Of a stretch of DNA of 64,000 nucleotides, positions 63,205-64,000 are shown piece after piece. Each line of letters opens with the position of its first letter. The stretch's first letter is position 1. The position numbers and the translations under genes were made by a program. Origin of the DNA: Vreelandella alkaliphila (GTDB lineage: Bacteria; Pseudomonadota; Gammaproteobacteria; Pseudomonadales; Halomonadaceae); contig NZ_JABASV010000004.1 of assembly GCF_016107625.1 (NCBI RefSeq), forward strand, positions 62,001-126,000, given 5' to 3'. Below the pieces are notes generated by a model. The model ran no database searches. It saw only the letters and a program-made list of their open reading frames with translations, and was not told the DNA's origin.

Positions 63205-64000
63205 TCATCGAACTTTAAGCGTAGCCAACCCTAACAGCACCAGTACGACGGTAATAATCCAGAAACGCACAATTACCCGCGGCTCTGGCCAACCTTTCAG
63301 CTCGTAGTGGTGATGCAACGGCGCCATACGGAAAATACGCCGACCGGTAAGCTTATAAGAGCCAACTTGAAGAATCACCGAGACCGTTTCAAGCACAAAG
63401 ATACCGCCCATAATAAACAGCACAATTTCTTGGCGCACTATAACGGCGACAACGCCTAGTGCGGCACCTAGCGCCAGCGCCCCTACATCTCCCATAAACA
63501 CCTGAGCGGGATAAGTGTTGAACCACAAAAAACCCAGGCCCGCACCAGCAATAGTGGCACAGAAAACAGCCAACTCGCCGGTGCCATGAATAAAAGGAAT
63601 ATGTAAATAGTTGGCAAACACAGCATTCCCACTAGCATAGGCAAATACGGACAAGCCCATTGCCACCAGTACAGTGGGCATGATCGCCAGGCCATCAAGA
63701 CCATCCGTGAGATTGACTGCGTTAGAGCTGCCAACGATCACAAAATAGGTCAACACGATATAGAACACGCCAAGCGGCAACGCGACATCTTTAAACATCG
63801 GGATCAATAAGCTAGTTTCAGCCGGTGTAGCGGCCGTGAGATAAAGCACCAAGGCAGCGCCAATACCCACCACCGACTGCCAGAAATACTTCCAACGAGC
63901 AGGTAATCCACGCGGGTTCTTTTCAACAACCTTGCGATAATCGTCGACCCACCCAATAGCCCCGAAACCTAATGTGACCAGTAGCACCACCCAAACATAA
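63205..64000 (-). CDS. mraY: Phospho-MurNAc-pentapeptide transferase MraY, C-terminal part
   Basis: Makes lipid I from UDP-MurNAc-pentapeptide and undecaprenyl phosphate. The gene runs off the right edge; about 265 C-terminal residues are visible, roughly three quarters of the protein. [33 protein letters not shown] and the His motif [15 protein letters not shown] are intact, with about seven membrane helices. The lead gene on the minus strand of murD-ftsW-murG-murC-ddl-ftsQ here. Confidence 0.95.
   Translation of the reverse strand, partial: YVWVVLLVTLGFGAIGWVDDYRKVVEKNPRGLPARWKYFWQSVVGIGAALVLYLTAATPAETSLLIPMFKDVALPLGVFYIVLTYFVIVGSSNAVNLTDGLDGLAIMPTVLVAMGLSVFAYASGNAVFANYLHIPFIHGTGELAVFCATIAGAGLGFLWFNTYPAQVFMGDVGALALGAALGVVAVIVRQEIVLFIMGGIFVLETVSVILQVGSYKLTGRRIFRMAPLHHHYELKGWPEPRVIVRFWIITVVLVLLGLATLKVR

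Overview
The window is a stretch of ordinary chromosome from a Gram-negative gammaproteobacterium. It carries an outer-membrane and LPS gene set (lpxC, lpxK, kdsB, msbA, Lol), a TonB system, class Ib nrd genes and a Pseudomonas-like gene order (rpmF-plsX-fabD-fabG-acpP-fabF-pabC-mltG-tmk-holB-pilZ-tatD; maf-sppA-HAD-rluC-rne-murB-LMW-PTP-kdsB-lpxK; argJ-secA-dciA-lpxC-ftsZ-ftsA-ftsQ-ddl-murC-murG-ftsW-murD-mraY). Protein style and order fit Halomonadaceae (Halomonas-like) best. That assignment is inference, since no rRNA is present. I see no tRNA, rRNA, IS element, prophage, CRISPR array or obvious horizontally acquired island.

Layout. 0-3.2 kb: a five-gene TonB-type energy transduction operon (DUF3450, long ExbB, short ExbB, ExbD, start of TonB) with a good Fur box upstream. 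3.3-8.8 kb: a Nudix hydrolase, the class Ib ribonucleotide reductase operon nrdHIEF behind a pair of NrdR-like boxes, and a Mn-type superoxide dismutase. 9-12.8 kb: etfBA divergent from ETF-ubiquinone oxidoreductase. 12.8-16.9 kb: a UvrD-like helicase, DUF1285, TatD and PilZ proteins. 16.9-25.9 kb: holB, tmk, mltG, pabC and the fatty acid cluster through plsX, rpmF and yceD. 26-29.5 kb: maf, sppA, a HAD phosphatase, rluC. 29.5-33.7 kb: rne with a long structured leader. 33.7-41.3 kb: murB, LMW-PTP, kdsB, trm112-like, lpxK, msbA, comEC. 41.4-44 kb: DUF2062, lolD and a single LolC/E permease. 44-47.2 kb: aguA and aguB (agmatine to putrescine) and a Nudix-ThiE-like fusion. 47.3-64 kb: argJ, secA, an unknown small ORF, dciA and the dcw division/cell-wall cluster, cut inside mraY.

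Most of the window supports envelope growth: fatty acids, phosphatidate, lipid A and Kdo, lipoprotein export, peptidoglycan precursors, divisome and Sec export. The first 9 kb reads as an iron-scarcity and oxidative-stress group (TonB energiser, Mn-type RNR, Mn-type SOD).

No new defence or biosynthetic system was found. The items most worth a second look are small-scale: a shared 16-17 bp minisatellite next to two Nudix genes, 15 bp tandem duplications sitting on gene overlaps (nrdI/nrdE and LMW-PTP/murB), a strongly foldable rne leader, a lol locus without a second permease, a ThiE-like domain that seems to have lost its substrate residues, and an uncharacterised basic membrane ORF between secA and dciA.
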